Positions 63,786 to 64,000 of a stretch of 64,000 nucleotides of DNA are shown here, piece after piece. Below the pieces are notes generated by a model that was given only the letters and a program-made list of their open reading frames with translations, searched no databases and was not told the DNA's origin. The position numbers were made by a program, and so were the translations under genes. The first letter of the stretch is position 1. Every line of letters begins with the position of its first letter. The DNA is from Stutzerimonas stutzeri KOS6 (GTDB taxonomy: Bacteria > Pseudomonadota > Gammaproteobacteria > Pseudomonadales > Pseudomonadaceae): positions 1,093,040 through 1,157,039 of the forward strand of contig NZ_KK020676.1 in NCBI RefSeq assembly GCF_000307775.2, in the 5' to 3' direction.

Positions 63786-64000
63786 ATGACAGCGGCTCTT
63801 ATACGCGCACCAGGGAATCCAAGTGGGCGTCAGCACTTGCTTGATAGCGCCCGCCAGCTTTTTGCAGAGCGCGGATATCACGCAGTGAGCCTGCGCGAAT
63901 TGGCTCAGGTTGTCGGTATGCACGCAGGCTCGTTGTATGCGCATATCGAAAGCAAGGACGCACTGTTGCAGGAGCTGATCGAAGATGGTTTCGAGTCTCT
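63786..64000 (+). CDS. TetR-family regulator (3' end outside window)
   Basis: The first 71 codons show a TetR HTH (LLDSARQLFAERGYHAVSLRELAQVVGMHAGSLYAHIESKDALLQ). It starts 29 bases after the lyase gene in the same direction. Its ligand domain is outside the window. It may regulate this operon or a following one. Confidence 0.88.
   Translation, partial: MTAALIRAPGNPSGRQHLLDSARQLFAERGYHAVSLRELAQVVGMHAGSLYAHIESKDALLQELIEDGFES

Overview
The window is high-GC, densely coded DNA typical of a Pseudomonas-type gammaproteobacterium (Pseudomonas/Stutzerimonas or a close relative; inferred from the HSI-II-like type VI gene order, an OprD-family porin, a split hpaG1/hpaG2, and an itaconate gene set like that of P. 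aeruginosa). No rRNA, tRNA or CRISPR was found. Genes sit in five long operon-like blocks.

(1) 1-13.1 kb, minus strand: half of a type VI secretion (T6SS) locus, in the order small lipoprotein, tagH/fha, tssJ, tssK, tssL, tssM, PP2C phosphatase, Ser/Thr kinase, vgrG, then a large effector (M23-like fold with SH3-like insert, plus an EF-hand region) that runs off the left edge. The sheath, baseplate, Hcp and ClpV genes are absent here.

(2) 13.4-21.6 kb, plus strand: an ABC importer of the BMP family packed with a formamidase-like nitrilase, a biuret hydrolase (biuH), a second isochorismatase-fold hydrolase, an AtzH/HpxZ-like protein and a GntR regulator with no normal start codon. This looks like a biuret/triuret or related ureide nitrogen-scavenging operon.

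(3) 21.6-52.8 kb: a catabolic island for arylacetates centred on homoprotocatechuate. It has the full meta-cleavage pathway (hpaG1, G2, E, D, F, H, I, with a gabD-like dehydrogenase), a porin, hpaR and hpaA regulators, and an Acinetobacter-type two-component 4-hydroxyphenylacetate hydroxylase (C2 and C1). Two peripheral operons appear to feed it. One has two beta-hydroxyacid dehydrogenases, a carboxymuconolactone-decarboxylase-family protein, a phenylacetaldehyde-type dehydrogenase, a TRAP transporter and a FeaR-like regulator; I propose a tropate-like (2-aryl-3-hydroxypropanoate) route. The other is a VanAB-like Rieske oxygenase and reductase, possibly a homovanillate O-demethylase. A box GTTAA-N4-TTAAC, perfect or with one or two mismatches, recurs at six promoters or gene gaps across 16 kb and is probably the HpaR operator.

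(4) 52.8-53.6 kb: a junction with a 139-bp IS5-type MITE flanked by CTAG and a decayed IS3-family transposase.

(5) 53.6-64 kb, plus strand: an itaconate/C5-dicarboxylate operon (MaoC hydratase, TRAP transporter, MmgE/PrpD, acyl-CoA dehydrogenase, CaiB-type CoA-transferase, UTRA-type GntR regulator, MFS carrier, CitE-type lyase) and the start of a TetR gene.
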